The notes below the pieces were generated by a model. The model made no database searches. It was not told the DNA's origin and saw nothing but the letters and a program-made list of their open reading frames with translations. The translations under genes and the position numbers were made by a program. This document shows positions 6,103 to 7,971 of a DNA stretch of 7,971 nucleotides, one piece after another; the stretch's first letter is position 1; every line of letters begins with the position of its first letter. The DNA comes from Paenalcaligenes sp021793095 (GTDB taxonomy: Bacteria; Pseudomonadota; Gammaproteobacteria; Burkholderiales; Burkholderiaceae_B): NCBI GenBank assembly GCA_027317645.1, contig DAHVQS010000073.1:1-7971 (forward strand). The letters are read 5' to 3'.

Positions 6103-7741
6103 GCGTGGCAAAGGCGGCGATGTATTCCATGCTGCTGTTGACAGCAATGACTGCTGAGCCTGGTGCGGTCAATGCCTCGCTGAGGATGGGTTTGATGTCT
6201 GCTTCGTTGTCAATGCGATAGCCGGCCATTTGGTGGGCTTGGGCCAGAGTGACAAAGTCGGGATTTTGCAGTTGGGTGGCACTGACACGATCAGGGTACT
6301 GCAGCTCTTGATGCAAACGGATGGTGGCGAGGCTGCGGTTATCCGAAACGATGACCTTGATGTTGGCCCCGTATTGCTGGGCAGTGGCCAGCTCGTTGCC
6401 CGTCATCATAAACCCCCCATCGCCCACAAAGGCGATGACCTGTCGTTGTGGGTGGCGCAAACTGCTGGCGACGGCAGCTGGAATGGCCGAGCCCATGGCC
6501 CCCGAGATGGTGGCCAGCATGCGGCGCTCAGCGGTGAAATTAAAAATACGCTGCACCCAGCTACTAAAGTTGCCCGCATCCACACAAATAATCGCGTCTT
6601 CAGCGGCCAGATCATTGACAGCCGCCACCACATTGCCAAAGACCACCCCATCGTCGGCCTGCTGCGGTTGCCATGCGTATAAGGTGTGTACTTTTTCATG
6701 GGTCTTACGACGCCAATTTTCGCGGGCATCGCTATGCGTGCTGGGCAGTGCAGCCAATTGATTGCAAAATTCAGTGGGATCAGCAGCAACGCCTAAATCA
6801 GTGGCAAAGTTGCGTCCTAGCTCGTTAGGGTCGGGATAAACATGAATCAGCGGCTGCACGGGTTGGGGGGCGCGGGGCAGGGTATAGCCTTGACTGGTGA
6901 CATCACCTAAACGAGTCCCTAAGGCCAGGATGAGATCAGTTTCCGAGAGAATATCGACCAATTGTTTTGGGGCATTAAAGACCAGATGGCCGGCATAGTG
7001 GTCATGATCGTTGGGGAAAAGGTCTTGTTGCCTAAAGCTCACCGCCACTGGGATTTGATGTTGTGTGGCCAGCGCTTGCAAGGCGGCGCGCCCAGCTGGG
7101 TGGTTGAGGCTTTGTCCAGCAATAATCAGCGGCTTTTGTGCACGAGATAGTAAATCATGAGCCGCCGTGACCGAAGCGTCGGTGCAACCCGGCAGCTGTG
7201 CCTCGATGAGGGCTCGAGGGGTGCGTTGGGGCACCTGATCGCTGAGCATGTCTTCGGGTAGGGAAATGATAACCGGCCCTGGAGTGGGCGATTGGGCCAA
7301 TTGAAAGGCCCGATCGACCACTTCAGCGAGCTGGCTGGCATCCTCAACCTCCCAGACCCATTTGGCCGCCTGGCCCCATTGAGAGACATAGTCAACTTCT
7401 TGAAAGGCATTGCGGCCCAAATCGGCACGTGCGACTTGTCCCACGAACATGATGAGGGGCAGGGCATCTTGTTGTGCAGTATGCAGTGCAATGGCCGCAT
7501 TCATCGCGCCGGGACCACGACTCACAAAACAAATGCCAGGGCGTGGGCCCATCTTGGCCTCGGTCACCGCCATAAAGCCAGCGCCTCCTTCATGCCGAGC
7601 AGTGACCACCTCAATCGTTGATTGATTGGTAAATGCATCAAGCACGGATAAATAGCTCTCGCCTGGGACGCAGAACACACGGCGAATATCTTGTTGTATC
7701 AGGGTGTCTACAAGGAGATCAGCAGCACGGTAAGTCGACAT
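6074..7741 (-). CDS. Acetolactate-synthase-like thiamine-pyrophosphate-dependent enzyme, substrate unknown
   Basis: A 555-residue member of the acetolactate synthase/benzoylformate decarboxylase superfamily, which uses TPP to decarboxylate or ligate 2-oxo acids in the cytosol. Domain order is complete: N-terminal pyrimidine-binding domain (1-170) with catalytic E51 in ARHEGGAGFMA and AFQEVDYVSQWG (112-123); central domain (about 190-335) with PLIIAGQ and LILALGTRLGD (270-280); C-terminal TPP domain with DAGNFSSW (388-395), SGAMGSAIPAAVA (413-425) and the TPP/Mg motif VGDGGFM to DN (439-468). AFQE resembles true acetolactate synthase, but the stretch after TPP binding (RSLATIRLHQELQYPDR) differs from biosynthetic IlvB, and no small regulatory subunit gene follows. 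I therefore do not call it IlvB/IlvI; a catabolic role is possible. The ATG is preceded at 10 nt by AAAGAGAG. It may be read with the upstream exonuclease III gene, 70 bp away on the same strand. Confidence 0.88.
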   Translation of the reverse strand: MSTYRAADLLVDTLIQQDIRRVFCVPGESYLSVLDAFTNQSTIEVVTARHEGGAGFMAVTEAKMGPRPGICFVSRGPGAMNAAIALHTAQQDALPLIMFVGQVARADLGRNAFQEVDYVSQWGQAAKWVWEVEDASQLAEVVDRAFQLAQSPTPGPVIISLPEDMLSDQVPQRTPRALIEAQLPGCTDASVTAAHDLLSRAQKPLIIAGQSLNHPAGRAALQALATQHQIPVAVSFRQQDLFPNDHDHYAGHLVFNAPKQLVDILSETDLILALGTRLGDVTSQGYTLPRAPQPVQPLIHVYPDPNELGRNFATDLGVAADPTEFCNQLAALPSTHSDARENWRRKTHEKVHTLYAWQPQQADDGVVFGNVVAAVNDLAAEDAIICVDAGNFSSWVQRIFNFTAERRMLATISGAMGSAIPAAVASSLRHPQRQVIAFVGDGGFMMTGNELATAQQYGANIKVIVSDNRSLATIRLHQELQYPDRVSATQLQNPDFVTLAQAHQMAGYRIDNEADIKPILSEALTAPGSAVIAVNSSMEYIAAFATLKKIRSQTP

Positions 7742-7780
7742 AGCGTATAGACTCTCTTTGTCATGAGTGAGTTGAGTTTA

Positions 7781-7822
7781 TTGAGTCTTGAATGCCCATG
7801 ATTGCATCGATTTAAGACTCAA
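7781..7822. repeat. Inverted repeat with 9-bp arms in the exoIII/TPP-enzyme spacer
   Basis: TTGAGTCTT (7781-7789) and AAGACTCAA (7814-7822) are perfect inverted arms around 24 nt, which also contain ATGC/GCAT complements. The right arm covers the end of the exonuclease III gene. On the minus strand no T tract follows directly, so it is not a textbook terminator; it could be an attenuating hairpin, an operator, or chance. Confidence 0.45.
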
Positions 7823-7971
7823 TGGCGTAATCGTACTCAATGGTCAGCGGGGCGTGATCACTAAAGCGTTCTTCTTTATAGACATAACCTTTTTTAGCGC
7901 GTGCGGCGATCCCTGGGGTAGCGATGTGGTAGTCAATACGCCAACCAGTGTTGTTGGCCCAAGCCTGACCA
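7812..7971 (-). CDS. xthA: Exodeoxyribonuclease III, C-terminal fragment (cut by window edge)
   Basis: ExoIII is the main abasic-site endonuclease and 3' repair exonuclease of base-excision repair. Only the last 52 residues are visible. They contain TGWRIDYHIATPGIA, which holds the conserved RID aspartate of the endonuclease/exonuclease/phosphatase fold, and FSDHAPLTIEYDY, whose SDHAP carries the general-base histidine, followed by IES and a TAA stop at 7812-7814. These two blocks are diagnostic of the ExoIII branch rather than other members of the fold. The remaining roughly 200 residues lie to the right of the window. The TPP-enzyme gene lies 70 bp downstream on the same strand, so co-transcription is possible; no clear intrinsic terminator separates them. 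Confidence 0.92.
   Translation of the reverse strand, partial: GQAWANNTGWRIDYHIATPGIAARAKKGYVYKEERFSDHAPLTIEYDYAIES

Noticed and set aside
6230..6761. Long plus-strand open frames opposite the TPP enzyme
   Set aside because: They are antisense shadows with no recognisable domain; the minus-strand frame has full catalytic motifs.
1..7971. Mobile element, CRISPR array, tRNA or rRNA
   Set aside because: No repeats of suitable size, no transposase or integrase reading frame, and no cloverleaf or ribosomal signature noticed on either strand.

Overview
The window looks like ordinary chromosomal DNA of a proteobacterium, most likely a betaproteobacterium of the Burkholderiales (an Alcaligenaceae-like lineage). 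This is inferred from the feel of the IspB, exonuclease III and DUF815 ATPase sequences and from a NodT-type outer-membrane channel; no database search was possible. Base composition appears moderate, with many TTG leucine codons and two genes that seem to start with TTG. I see no integrase, transposase, phage gene, CRISPR array, tRNA or rRNA.

Layout. At the left edge (1-953, +) is the C-terminal two thirds of an RND/MFP-type outer-membrane efflux channel. It ends tail to tail, with a 6-bp overlap, against a leftward group of three genes (948-3629, -). In transcription order these are a DUF815 AAA+ ATPase, a Nudix hydrolase fused to a thiamine-phosphate-synthase-like domain, and a small spermidine-synthase-like protein. 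The first two overlap by 8 bp and the third follows after 56 bp. A divergent intergenic region (about 3630-3792) holds a perfect TATAAT box for ispB (octaprenyl diphosphate synthase, +), and ispB is followed by a clear intrinsic terminator. Next is gltS (sodium/glutamate symporter, +) with a good ribosome binding site. It runs tail to tail, with a 29-bp overlap, into a leftward acetolactate-synthase-like thiamine-pyrophosphate enzyme (6074-7741, -). The right edge holds the C-terminal 52 residues of exonuclease III (-).

How the genes relate. IspB makes the octaprenyl side chain of ubiquinone, GltS imports glutamate with sodium, ExoIII repairs abasic and oxidised DNA, and the Nudix domain probably cleans up oxidised or other aberrant nucleotides. 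The TPP enzyme decarboxylates a 2-oxo acid of unknown identity. Apart from the ATPase/Nudix/aminopropyltransferase-like cluster, the neighbours do not form one pathway. I did not find a convincing new system. The points most worth a second look are the degenerate thiamine-synthase domain on the Nudix protein, the unassigned operon around it, and the near-identical mirrored start regions of the two divergent genes.
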